Shown piece by piece: positions 20,003 through 20,284 of a stretch of DNA of 20,284 bases; the stretch's first letter is position 1; every line of letters begins with the position of its first letter. Source of the DNA: JAEZFI01 sp044508215 (GTDB taxonomy: Bacteria; Actinomycetota; Acidimicrobiia; Acidimicrobiales; Microtrichaceae); NCBI GenBank assembly GCA_044508215.1, contig JBIQID010000046.1:1-20284 (forward strand), written 5' to 3'. Below the pieces are notes generated by a model. The model was not told the origin of the DNA. It saw only the letters and a list, made by a program, of their open reading frames with translations, and ran no database searches. The position numbers were made by a program, and so were the translations under genes.

Positions 20003-20284
20003 TCAGTCCTCGATGCGCCGGCCGTCGGCGTCGAAGCGGTCCCACGTCCACAAACCGGGATCGAGGTCCTCGCCGACGACCAGGGCGTAGCGGCCGCCAC
20101 CGGGCACGGGGGAGGTCGGGACCCGCTCGGCTCCGGACGGTACGGCGACCTCGGCGGTCCGGTCGTCGACGAGGGCCAGCCAAGCGGTGAACGGCGGCTC
20201 GCTGTTGTCGTCCATGAACCCGAGGCTCAGCAGCATCGCCTCGTCGGTGCCGGTCCGGCTCCCCGGGCGGAGGCTCCGGCCGCC
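20003..20284 (-). CDS. C-terminal part of an unrecognised protein, cut by the window edge
   Basis: The frame stays open to the edge, so 93 codons plus stop are visible and the true start is probably outside. ATG 20236 is in frame but has no good ribosome site, and the codons upstream (reading RPGSRTGTDEA) look coding. The visible part includes a hydrophobic strand-like TAWLALVDD, then VPSGAERVPTSPVPGGGRYALVVGEDLDPG and WTWDRFDADGRRIED at the C-terminus. It is soluble in character, with no helix long enough to span a membrane and no motif I recognise. It converges on the quinone oxidoreductase. Confidence 0.6.
   Translation of the reverse strand, partial: GGRSLRPGSRTGTDEAMLLSLGFMDDNSEPPFTAWLALVDDRTAEVAVPSGAERVPTSPVPGGGRYALVVGEDLDPGLWTWDRFDADGRRIED

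Overview
This is a very GC-rich window from a draft assembly (one run of 100 Ns at 4983-5082). It carries chromosomal housekeeping and lipid-metabolism genes. High GC, several acyl-CoA dehydrogenases, proline- and alanine-rich membrane proteins, and at least five genes with a TAnnnT box 6-7 nt before the start codon (leaderless transcription) point to a high-GC actinobacterium. My best guess is a member of the Acidimicrobiia, by style only and not by any search. I see no phage, transposon or CRISPR.

Layout. 155-4771 (+): an acyl-CoA dehydrogenase, a pyruvate kinase with its K+ site rewritten, an alpha/beta hydrolase 4 nt behind it, and a patatin-like phospholipase. 4831-5530 (+): a CDF metal exporter interrupted by the assembly gap, with an inverted repeat over its promoter. 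5576-6348 (-): a DedA membrane protein with a possible 30-codon leader ORF. 6459-6534 (-): tRNA-Gly(GCC). 6569-11236 (-): one open frame of 1555 codons joining a proline-rich N-terminus, a ten-helix FtsX-type permease, a zinc ribbon and a PH-like domain, with a strong internal start at 7753. 11327-12226 (+): tRNA-Cys(GCA), a four-helix membrane protein, and tRNA-Val(GAC), which overlaps the end of that gene. 12343-14286 (+): a stand-alone NuoF-like flavoprotein with a C-terminal helical domain resembling a hemerythrin that has lost most ligands. 14351-16708 (-): a secreted CocE/X-Pro-peptidase-type lipoprotein. 16819-19925: a second alpha/beta hydrolase, a second acyl-CoA dehydrogenase (opposite strand) and a PIG3-type quinone oxidoreductase that diverges from it. 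20003-20284 (-): the end of an unrecognised gene.

The genes do not form one pathway. Acyl-CoA oxidation and ester hydrolysis recur at both ends, and the NuoF-like protein and quinone oxidoreductase are redox enzymes without visible partners. I did not find a clear defence or biosynthetic system. The most unusual items are the permease/zinc-ribbon/PH reading frame with its internal start, the NuoF-hemerythrin-like fusion, and the regulatory architecture (leaderless promoters, a hairpin covering a ribosome binding site, a candidate metal operator).
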